A stretch of DNA of 7,180 nt from Gammaproteobacteria bacterium. GTDB lineage: Bacteria; Pseudomonadota; Gammaproteobacteria; Steroidobacterales; Steroidobacteraceae. Below are positions 1-5,630 of the stretch, one piece after another (position 1 is the first letter of the stretch; each line of letters starts with the position of its first letter). The notes beneath the pieces were generated by a model that worked only from the letters and a program-made list of their open reading frames with translations, was not told the origin of the DNA and searched no databases. The translations under genes and the position numbers were made by a program. The DNA lies in contig VBNP01000160.1 in assembly GCA_005877965.1 (NCBI GenBank), positions 14,504 to 21,683 on the forward strand, written 5' to 3'.

Positions 1-434
1 CGCAGCAGCAGCGGCCTGATGAAGCGGCAGTGGCGCAGCATGTCGCGCACGAAGCGGTCGTAGGCTTGCGCATCGGGGCGCGAGTGCCGGGCGATCTCCC
101 GGCGCAGCGCGTCGTGGTTGTCGTAGAGCGCCAGGTGCTCGCCGTTGCGCATCAGGGTACAGCCGCCTTCGTAGGGAATGATCTGCAGGCCGTGCTGCGG
201 CAGCTCCAGAGCGCGCATGATCTCGGTGCGCAGCAGGCTGCAGACGTAGGAGCAATTGGAATAGGTGAAGCCGTCGTAGAGCCGGCGGCTCACGGCAGCA
301 CCGCCGATGTAGGCGTTGCGCTCGAGCACCAGTACGTCGAGCCCGGCGCGCGCCAGGTAACACGCGCTCACCAGCCCGTTGTGGCCGGCGCCTACGACGA
401 TGGCGTCATGCCGGTCACGGGGGCGCGCGCTCAT
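1..434 (-). CDS. FAD-dependent oxidoreductase, phytoene desaturase-like (partial, N-terminal part)
   Basis: The ATG at 434 opens a frame with no stop to the window edge, giving 144 visible residues; the rest lies to the left. Residues 11-24 form the ADP-binding beta-alpha-beta start of an FAD fold, with GAGHNG at 15-20 and an acidic residue (E38) ending the second strand in VLVLER. The following YIGGAA and the segment around YSNCSYVCSLL are typical of the phytoene desaturase-like NAD(P)/FAD oxidoreductases (CrtI/PYROXD2 group of the amine oxidase superfamily). Family members are usually about 500 residues, so roughly a third is visible. A GGGAG (complement of 445-449) lies about 10 nt before the ATG and supports this start. 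The aminotransferase stop is only 26 nt upstream on the same strand, so the two are probably cotranscribed. I infer a flavin-dependent oxidation of a cluster intermediate, perhaps at a C-N or C-C bond. The substrate cannot be read from this fragment, and nothing else suggests carotenoid synthesis. Confidence 0.88.
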   Translation of the reverse strand, partial: MSARPRDRHDAIVVGAGHNGLVSACYLARAGLDVLVLERNAYIGGAAVSRRLYDGFTYSNCSYVCSLLRTEIMRALELPQHGLQIIPYEGGCTLMRNGEHLALYDNHDALRREIARHSRPDAQAYDRFVRDMLRHCRFIRPLLL

Positions 435-460
435 GTTGTCTTGGCTCCCGCGCCGCACCC

Positions 461-1810
461 TCAGGCGGGCACCCGGCGCGTGGCGGGAAGCGCATCCAGC
501 GTGCGGTCGATCGCCACCTCGAACGCCCTCAGTGTATCGCTGAGGCACGAGTCGTCGTGGGCGGCGGATACGAACCACGGCTCGCGTGAGTCCGGCTCGC
601 ACAGGATGCATTCATCGTGCAGCACCTTCGCGGCAGCGTCGTAGAAAGTGTAATCGCTCCCCTTCCAGTCGCGGTAGGTGCGCGGCGGCTCGTGCGCGAA
701 GTACAGGCCGCTCATCGACGGATGCCCGACGAAGCTGTGCGCGATGCCGCGCGCCTTGAGGATCGCGCTCATGCCGCCGCGCAGCCGCGTGCCATAGAGG
801 GCGATGCGCTCGAGCGCATCGGTCTCGGCGAGGATCTCGAGGGTCTTGTCAGCGGCCGCGAGCGACACCGGGTGCGCGGTATAGGTCCCCCCATGGGCGA
901 CCCCGCGCCCGAGCTTGCGCATGATGTCCTCCCGGCCCGCCAGCACCGAGATCGGATAGCCGTTGGCGATCGCCTTGGCGAACGTGCACAGGTCGGCGCG
1001 TACGCCATACAGCTCCTGCACGCCGCCGCGCGCGACCCGAAACCCGGTCTTCACTTCGTCGATGATCATCACGACGCCGTAGCGATCGCACAGCTCGCGC
1101 GCCGCGCGCACGTAGGCCGGGTCGGCGGCGATCCCCAGGCAATTGCCCATGATCGGCTCGATGAGCAGGCAGGCAATCGAGTGGCCGTGGCGCTTGAGCA
1201 CGTCCTCGAGCTGATCGGCGTCGTTCGCCTGCACGAAATGCGCGAAGTGGCGCGTGCTCAGGGGAATCCCTTCGCTGTACGGATAGACTTCCGGGTCGCC
1301 GACCCGGGCCCACTTGTCCATCGGCGTGTACCACATGGCGGCGTCGAACAGACCGTGGTAACTGCCCTCGAGGATCACGTAGTCGTCCCGGCGGGTGTAG
1401 GCGCGCGCCAGGCGTAGCGCGGCCATCACCGCTTCGGTGCCCGAGTTGGAGAAGCGTACCAGCTGCGCCGCCGGCACCATGTTGGCGATGCGCTCGGCGA
1501 CCCGGTATTCGCCCTCGGTGGACAGTGCAAACACCCCGCCGACCTCCATGCCGGCGCGCGCTGCGGCGTCCACCCGCGGGTCGGCGTAACCGAGGATCGC
1601 CGGCCCGTAGCCCATGCGGTAGTCGACGTACACGTTGCCGTCGAGGTCGGTGATGCGCGCGCCGCGTCCGTGCTTCACGTAGAGGGTGCGGTCCTCGCCC
1701 CAGAAGCGAAAGTTGGAGGCGACGCCCAGCGGCAGACGCTGCAGGGCGCGCCGGTAGTGTTCCTGGTTCCGGGTCAGGGTTCGGGCCATGCGTGCGCGCC
1801 ACGGTACCAT
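461..1810 (-). CDS. Class III PLP-dependent aminotransferase, glutamate-1-semialdehyde aminomutase-like
   Basis: This encodes a 449-residue fold-type I PLP enzyme, close to the usual length for the family. Seen in order (numbered from the ATG at 1810): the SNSGTEAV phosphate-binding turn at 121-128, the aromatic-stacking GSYHG at 149-153, DEVKTGF with the ring-nitrogen Asp at 251, the Schiff-base Lys at 279 in TFAKAIANGYP, and the Thr of GGTYTAHP at 309 reaching in from the second subunit. All catalytic residues look intact. The DLDGN motif and the SNSGTEA/TFAKA/GGTYTAHP pattern resemble HemL-type aminomutases more than ornithine- or GABA-type enzymes. Its setting beside an oxygenase and amine transporter argues for a catabolic aminotransferase, not tetrapyrrole synthesis. 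The start is uncertain. The ATG at 1810 has a G-run only 3 nt upstream. The ATG at 1789 begins MARTLTRNQEHYRRA, where family-like sequence starts, but lacks a clear ribosome site. It is divergent from the Rieske gene and probably the first gene of an operon with the flavoprotein. Confidence 0.9.
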   Translation of the reverse strand: MVPWRARMARTLTRNQEHYRRALQRLPLGVASNFRFWGEDRTLYVKHGRGARITDLDGNVYVDYRMGYGPAILGYADPRVDAAARAGMEVGGVFALSTEGEYRVAERIANMVPAAQLVRFSNSGTEAVMAALRLARAYTRRDDYVILEGSYHGLFDAAMWYTPMDKWARVGDPEVYPYSEGIPLSTRHFAHFVQANDADQLEDVLKRHGHSIACLLIEPIMGNCLGIAADPAYVRAARELCDRYGVVMIIDEVKTGFRVARGGVQELYGVRADLCTFAKAIANGYPISVLAGREDIMRKLGRGVAHGGTYTAHPVSLAAADKTLEILAETDALERIALYGTRLRGGMSAILKARGIAHSFVGHPSMSGLYFAHEPPRTYRDWKGSDYTFYDAAAKVLHDECILCEPDSREPWFVSAAHDDSCLSDTLRAFEVAIDRTLDALPATRRVPA

Positions 1811-1826
1811 CGGCCCCCCACGCCGT

Positions 1827-1842
1827 CTATATGTTCATATAG
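1827..1842. promoter_or_regulatory. Candidate operator site 1 (inverted repeat CTATATG-TT-CATATAG)
   Basis: This is a perfect inverted repeat with 7-bp arms around a 2-bp centre. Length and symmetry suit a dimeric helix-turn-helix repressor. It lies between the divergent genes, in what would be the 5' leader of the aminotransferase transcript and near the -35 area of the Rieske promoter. The nearby TetR-type fusion regulator is the natural candidate to bind it; that assignment is inference. Confidence 0.55.
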
Positions 1843-1856
1843 TTTTTTGCGGTAGA

Positions 1857-1862
1857 ATTATA
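1857..1862 (-). promoter_or_regulatory. Candidate -10 element for the aminotransferase/flavoprotein operon
   Basis: Read on the minus strand this is a perfect TATAAT. A start about 7 bases downstream would give a leader of roughly 40 nt to the ATG at 1810. The -35 region (TTCCGG at about 1879-1884, minus strand) is weak, so activity may depend on an activator or the call may be wrong. On the plus strand, TAGAAT at 1853-1858 (5 of 6 to consensus) or TATATA at 1867-1872 could serve the Rieske gene, also without a good -35. Confidence 0.35.
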
Positions 1863-1872
1863 TGGCTATATA
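1859..1872. promoter_or_regulatory. Candidate operator site 2 (imperfect copy, TATATG-GC-TATATA)
   Basis: This site matches the central 14 bp of site 1 at 11 of 14 positions and keeps the TATATG left arm exactly. The right arm is TATATA instead of CATATA. Its centre is 31 bp from that of site 1, close to three helical turns, so two bound dimers would sit on the same DNA face. It overlaps the candidate -10 elements for both directions, a position suited to repression. Confidence 0.45.
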
Positions 1873-1890
1873 CCCTCTCCGGAAGCGCCC

Positions 1891-3057
1891 ATGAAACCGA
1901 CCGCCGCCCGCCCGCTTGCACCGATTGCCGCCCCCGTGCCGCGGGCCCTGCCGGCGTGGGCGTACAGCCATGCGGAGATGACGCGCCTCGAGTACGAGCG
2001 GCTGCTGAAGCCGAGCTGGCAGATCGTCTGCCACGTCAATTCCATTCCCGCTCCCGGAGACTACGTCACGCTCGATCTCGGCGCCGACAGCGTGGTGGCG
2101 ATGCGCAATTCGCAGGGCGAGATCCAGGCATTCCACAACGTGTGCCGTCACCGCGGCGCGCGCATTCTCGAGGGCGCGGGCAACTGCCCGGGCGCGATTA
2201 CCTGCCCGTACCATGGCTGGTCCTATCGGCTGAATGGCGAGCTGCGCGCCATGACGGCGCGCGAGACCTTCCCGGCGCTCGATCGGGCGCAGCTCGGCCT
2301 GAAGCCGGTGCGCGCGCAGGTGATGTTCGGCTTCGTGTTCGTGTGCCTCGCGGGCGATCCAGCGCCGCTGGAGCAGATCTGGGCGGGCGTCGCTTCAGAA
2401 TTCGCCCCGCACCGCTTCGAGCAGATGCGGCCGTACGGGCGCATGTACCTCGAGCACTGGGAGTGCGATTGGAAGATCGCGATGGACAACTATCTGGAGT
2501 CCTATCACGTGCCGATCGGGCATCCGGGACTTAACCGCATGTTCACGCCCGATTATGACGATCAGCGCAACTTCCCCACGGGGGTGGCGCGCGGGGTCAG
2601 CTGGCTGCGGGAGCGACCGTCGTCGCGCTGGAGCGAGCGGCTCTACCAGCAGCTCATCGGCGCGGTTTCGAGCGATCTTCCCGAACCGCACCGCAGGCGC
2701 TGGAGCTTCTACAGCATGCTCCCCAACTTAGGCGTCGACGTATTCCCCGACCAGATGGACTTCTTCCAGGTGCTGCCGCGCGGTCCGGGCCGCTGCACGA
2801 TCCGCGGCGCATCATTCGCGCACCCCGACGAGCGGCGCGAGATGCGCATCGCTCGCTACCTGTCGACGCGCATCAACCGGCAGGTACAGCGCGAGGACGA
2901 GTTCCTGTGCCGCCGCGTGCAGCAGGGGCTGGCTTCGGGCAGCTACGAACCCGGACCGCTGTCACGGCTCGAGAACTGCATGCTGGAGTTCCACGAGCTG
3001 CTGCGCGCGCGCATTCCCGAGGTGCGACAGGCGAGCGCGCCGGCGCGCTTCACCTAG
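1891..3057 (+). CDS. Rieske non-heme iron oxygenase, alpha subunit (GbcA/CntA-like, likely quaternary-amine oxygenase)
   Basis: This is a 388-residue aromatic-ring-hydroxylating-type oxygenase alpha subunit, and the length is normal for the family. The N-terminal Rieske domain (about 40-155) has both ligand pairs: C85-x-H87 in VCRHRGA and C105-xx-H108 in TCPYHGWSY, which bind a [2Fe-2S] cluster. The C-terminal catalytic domain (about 170-388) has NYLESYHVPIGH, giving iron ligands H206 and H211. The third ligand is probably D336 in QREDEFLCRRVQ. The residue three before H206, which carries electrons between subunits, is Glu (E203) where most ring hydroxylases have Asp. From memory of the family, Glu here is seen in carnitine monooxygenase CntA and stachydrine demethylase Stc2, so I infer N-demethylation or hydroxylation of a quaternary or methylated amine. 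No reductase gene lies in the window, so a partner must be elsewhere. The start is supported by GGAAG at 1881-1885. The gene probably belongs to the regulon of the adjacent sensor fusion. Confidence 0.92.
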   Translation: MKPTAARPLAPIAAPVPRALPAWAYSHAEMTRLEYERLLKPSWQIVCHVNSIPAPGDYVTLDLGADSVVAMRNSQGEIQAFHNVCRHRGARILEGAGNCPGAITCPYHGWSYRLNGELRAMTARETFPALDRAQLGLKPVRAQVMFGFVFVCLAGDPAPLEQIWAGVASEFAPHRFEQMRPYGRMYLEHWECDWKIAMDNYLESYHVPIGHPGLNRMFTPDYDDQRNFPTGVARGVSWLRERPSSRWSERLYQQLIGAVSSDLPEPHRRRWSFYSMLPNLGVDVFPDQMDFFQVLPRGPGRCTIRGASFAHPDERREMRIARYLSTRINRQVQREDEFLCRRVQQGLASGSYEPGPLSRLENCMLEFHELLRARIPEVRQASAPARFT

Positions 3058-4702
3058 CCGGCAGCGCGCGCAGCAGGGCGGCTACGAGCGCGCGGAACTG
3101 CGCGAGCGCGGGCACCATCGGAGCGCTGTCGGGGGCCTCATCCGCGGCGCCCACGAGGCCGCTCTGCGTCGACTGCGCAAGCTCGATCTGGCTGGCGAGC
3201 CAGGCGTCGATCTGCCGGCGCCAGGCGGCGCGTGCGCCGCTACCTGCGCGTTGGTGCGCGCGGCGCGCCGCGGAGAACTCGAAGCGGCGCACGCGGCTGC
3301 GTCCGGGTGCGCTGGGCACGACCTGCAGGATCAACCCGCCGCCGGGGCGGATGTCGAGCAGCTGATTCGGCGCCACAAAATGCTGCTGTGGCTGCGGGCT
3401 CTCGAGCCACTGCTCGACGATCACCTTCCAGTCCGCGGCGACCTCCAGGTCCGCCACCGCGCGCGGCACGAGAGCCGCGAATCCATCCCACCGGGGCTCA
3501 CGCGCGCGCTCGCCGGGCGCGCCGGGCGCGCCGCCCGAGCGCACCAGGATCAGGCGGCCCTGGCGCATCAGCTCGAGGGGCGCGAGATCCCCCGGAGTGC
3601 TGCCCTCGACCAGGCGCCCGTCGAAACCGTACGTCAGGGCGTGCGCGGCGCAGTGAATCGCGCTCCGGAGCCGTCCGCGGCGCCCCGCCAGCAACGCGTG
3701 CGGACGCCGGCGGCAGGTGTTGCGCAACGCGTGCAACTTGCCGCGCTCATCACGCACCACCAGGGCACGCTCCCCGGCCAGATCGCCGGTGAGAAAGTCA
3801 CCCGTCACAGGCAGCTCCGCCTCGTGTCCGATGAGCTGCCAGGCCGGCCGCAACAGCTGTTCGCGTTCCGCCGCGAGCAGCCCCGCATCCGCATACGCCC
3901 ACCCCGGCAGGCGTGCGCCGTTCGCATGGCCGGCGGCACCCGCGCCGGAATCGCCCGCGCCGCCTGCGGCGCCGGGCGCGCCGGCGGCCCGCGGCGCCGC
4001 GGAGGCGGCTGGCGCGAACTCGCCCGGGAACACCGACCGCAGGTAGGCGAGCGAGCGCGCGATCGCAGCCGCGCGGTCGATGTTGGCCTCGCTCTCGAAT
4101 GCAATCCCCTGCCACAGCACCTCGAGCACGCCGATGAGCCCGAGCGCCACGCCGTCGGCATCCAGGTGCGTGGCGACACTGGCAGCGATCAGGCGCTCCA
4201 TGAGCTCGCGTACCAGTGCGGCAAACTCCTCGTCCTTCTGGCCGCAGATGTCCTGGTACTCCTGGCGGGCACTGGCCTCGCCCCAGAACGCGTACCACAC
4301 CGACACCTTGCGCGGACTGGCGATGTCCGCATCGAGATACAGGTTCACCAGCAGCCGCAGCGCCTCGACCGGGGAGTGCTTGAGTCGCGCAACCGGCGCC
4401 AGCACCCGCGCTTCGAACTCCGTGGCCAGGTACTCGAGCGAGGCGATGAGCATCGCGGCCTTGGAATCGAAGTAGAAGCGCACCACGCCCGGCGACAGGT
4501 CCGCCAGCGCCACGACCTTCTCCACGGTAGTGCGCGAAGGGCCGTAGATGTGCAACGCGGAGATGCAGGCGTCGATCAGGCGCTGGCGCTGGCGCTGGCG
4601 GATACGCGACCCGCCGCCGTCGGCGGTCTGCTTACCGCACCCTTGGCCGGCGGCAGCCGCCGGCCGGTCGATAGATGTACCGGAGCGAAGTTTATCCCGC
4701 AC
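3050..4702 (-). CDS. TetR/BetI-like regulator fused to a degenerate Rieske-oxygenase domain
   Basis: This 550-residue protein reads as one frame without a break. Residues 35-225 are a TetR-family repressor. The helix-turn-helix lies around 57-80 (TTVEKVVALADLS then VVRFYFDSK). The ligand half carries VWYAFWGEA at 135-143, very like BetI (VWLAFW). An Ala/Gly/Pro linker (about 228-263) follows. Residues 265-545 then align without gaps at first to the neighbouring Rieske oxygenase: LPGWAY against LPAWAY, LLRPAWQ against LLKPSWQ. The metal sites are damaged: C330-x-R332 replaces C-x-H, C351-xx-H354 remains, and in EQWLESPQPQQH the first catalytic His is Gln437 with the second shifted by one. The third ligand appears lost too. 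I infer a DNA-binding repressor whose pseudo-oxygenase domain senses the oxygenase substrate. The GTG at 4702 is the only conventional start between an upstream in-frame stop (4733-4735) and the TetR domain. Ordinary TetR proteins are about 200 residues. A residual redox role is not excluded. Confidence 0.88.
   Translation of the reverse strand: MRDKLRSGTSIDRPAAAAGQGCGKQTADGGGSRIRQRQRQRLIDACISALHIYGPSRTTVEKVVALADLSPGVVRFYFDSKAAMLIASLEYLATEFEARVLAPVARLKHSPVEALRLLVNLYLDADIASPRKVSVWYAFWGEASARQEYQDICGQKDEEFAALVRELMERLIAASVATHLDADGVALGLIGVLEVLWQGIAFESEANIDRAAAIARSLAYLRSVFPGEFAPAASAAPRAAGAPGAAGGAGDSGAGAAGHANGARLPGWAYADAGLLAAEREQLLRPAWQLIGHEAELPVTGDFLTGDLAGERALVVRDERGKLHALRNTCRRRPHALLAGRRGRLRSAIHCAAHALTYGFDGRLVEGSTPGDLAPLELMRQGRLILVRSGGAPGAPGERAREPRWDGFAALVPRAVADLEVAADWKVIVEQWLESPQPQQHFVAPNQLLDIRPGGGLILQVVPSAPGRSRVRRFEFSAARRAHQRAGSGARAAWRRQIDAWLASQIELAQSTQSGLVGAADEAPDSAPMVPALAQFRALVAALLRALPAR
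4579..4600. repeat. Short tandem repeat (GGCGCT x3 plus partial unit)
   Basis: Three copies of the hexamer GGCGCT plus GGCG lie in the fusion gene. On the coding strand they specify alternating Arg-Gln (RQRQRQR, residues 35-41) directly in front of the first TetR helix. An in-frame 6-bp unit could expand or contract by slippage without breaking the gene, changing the charge of the N-terminal arm that often touches DNA in TetR proteins. Confidence 0.6.
4645..4665. repeat. Perfect 21-bp inverted repeat inside the start of the fusion regulator gene
   Basis: The arms GGCCGGCGGC (4645-4654) and its exact complement (4656-4665) flank a single A at 4655. It falls in codons 13-20 of the TetR-Rieske fusion, in a low-complexity Pro/Ala/Gly stretch ahead of the DNA-binding domain. 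In the mRNA it could form a very stable GC hairpin 36-57 nt after the GTG; in DNA it could be an autoregulatory operator. High GC makes chance palindromes more likely, so function is uncertain. Confidence 0.5.
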
Positions 4703-4734
4703 AATACCCCGCTGGCATACTCGAAGCGCGCATC

Positions 4735-5625
4735 ATGAAACCGACCGGGCGTCCGGGCCGCTGGCTCATCATTCTGCCGCCGCTGATCTTCCTGCTCGTA
4801 TTCTTTCTCATTCCGTTCGCCTTCGCCTTCAAAATCAGCTTCGCCGAGACCGCGGCGCGCGTGCCGCCCTTTACCGACGTCATCTCCTTCACGCGCGAGC
4901 ACCACCTGCAGCTCACCCTGACCCTCGGCAACTACCGCTACCTGCTCACCGACCAGGTGTACGGGGTCGCCTACCTGTACTCGCTGCGCACCGCGTTCTT
5001 CTCGACTCTGATCTGCCTGGCCCTCGGCTACCCCATGGCCTACGCCATCGCGCGCAGCCCGCAGTCCGCGCAGGGGCTGCTGCTGCTCATCATCATGCTG
5101 CCGTTCTGGACATCGTTCCTGCTGCGCGTGTACGCGCTCGAGGGCATCATCCGCGATACCGGCTTTCTCAACACGGCGCTGCTGTACCTCGGACTGATCA
5201 GTCACCCATTGCGCATCATGCGCACCAGCCTCGCCGTGTACCTCGGCATCATCTACTCCTATCTGCCCTTCATGGTGCTGCCGCTGTTCGCCACGCTGGA
5301 AAAGCTCGACCCGACCCTGCTGGAAGCGGCCGCCGATCTCGGCAGTACGCCGCGGCGCGCCTTCCTCGACATCACCCTGCCGCTGTCGCTCCCCGGGGTG
5401 ATCGCCGGCTCGATGCTGGTGTTCATTCCCGCGGTGGGCGAGTTCGTGATCCCCTCGCTCCTGGGCGGACCGAACAACCTGATGATCGGCCGCGTGCTGT
5501 GGGACGAGTTCTTCGGCAATCACGACTGGCCGGTCGCCTCCGCCGTGGCGATCGCGTTCCTGCTGCTGCTCGCCGGGCCCATCGCGATCTACCAGTACTA
5601 CAACGTGCGGCAGCTGGAGGCCTGA
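4735..5625 (+). CDS. potH: ABC transporter permease, PotH/PotB-like (polyamine-type)
   Basis: This is a 296-residue inner-membrane permease of the MetI-like type. Hydrophobic segments lie at about 10-33, 83-106, 113-133, 165-187, 222-243 and 265-288, giving six membrane passes. The EAA loop at 197-216 (EAAADLG...ITLP) couples to the ATPase. The sequence tracks remembered E. coli PotH closely: KISFAE, PPFTD, LGNY, LGYPMAYAIA, FWTSFLLRVYA, MLVFIPAVGEFVIP, LLGGP, MIGRVLW and DWPVASAVAI. This places it with putrescine/spermidine-type importers, though such permeases are also used for other cationic amines. I chose the ATG at 4735 because the in-frame ATG at 4675 would overlap the divergent regulator gene and add residues foreign to the family. 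The ribosome site before 4735 is poor. Only 32 bp separate it from the regulator's GTG, so its promoter must overlap that gene or the gap. It is first in an operon with the PotI-like gene. Confidence 0.92.
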   Translation: MKPTGRPGRWLIILPPLIFLLVFFLIPFAFAFKISFAETAARVPPFTDVISFTREHHLQLTLTLGNYRYLLTDQVYGVAYLYSLRTAFFSTLICLALGYPMAYAIARSPQSAQGLLLLIIMLPFWTSFLLRVYALEGIIRDTGFLNTALLYLGLISHPLRIMRTSLAVYLGIIYSYLPFMVLPLFATLEKLDPTLLEAAADLGSTPRRAFLDITLPLSLPGVIAGSMLVFIPAVGEFVIPSLLGGPNNLMIGRVLWDEFFGNHDWPVASAVAIAFLLLLAGPIAIYQYYNVRQLEA

Positions 5626-5630
5626 AGGGG

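Larger units (their letters stand above)
1811..1890. promoter_or_regulatory. Divergent promoter/operator region
   Basis: This 80-bp gap separates the two divergent transcripts (aminotransferase to the left, Rieske oxygenase to the right). It contains the only strongly AT-rich block in the window (about 1827-1872) inside very GC-rich DNA, as expected for overlapping promoters. It contains two related inverted repeats and candidate -10 elements for both directions, listed separately. A GGAAG at 1881-1885, five bases before the ATG at 1891, is a reasonable ribosome-binding site for the Rieske gene. Confidence 0.7.

Noticed and set aside
30..1417. Plus-strand open frames at 30-644 and 617-1417
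   Set aside because: They are antisense to the flavoprotein and the intact aminotransferase, show no family motifs, and have compositions typical of antisense frames in GC-rich DNA.
4664..4683. CCGGT-N10-ACCGG as an operator at the regulator start
   Set aside because: The arms are only 5 bp with no inner symmetry, as expected by chance in this GC-rich stretch.
3050..4702. The fusion as a pseudogene or assembly artefact
   Set aside because: The frame is open for 550 codons, keeps strong GC-biased third positions throughout, and retains folded-domain motifs in both halves. The substitutions hit metal ligands selectively instead of disrupting the fold.
4675..4734. Upstream ATG at 4675 as the start of the PotH-like protein
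   Set aside because: It would overlap the regulator gene start and add about 20 residues not found in the family. The ATG at 4735 gives a normal PotH-like start.
3251..4738. Long plus-strand open frame (about 495 codons) opposite the fusion regulator
   Set aside because: Its product is low-complexity Arg/Ala/Gly/His-rich with no recognisable family, whereas the opposite strand encodes clear TetR and Rieske-like domains. It is a product of high GC codon bias.
4548..5630. N-terminal extension of the PotI-like frame back to 4548
   Set aside because: The extra residues are the wrong frame of the regulator (antisense) and PotH genes and read as Arg/His/Pro-rich nonsense. Permease similarity begins at the ATG at 5631, which has its own ribosome site.
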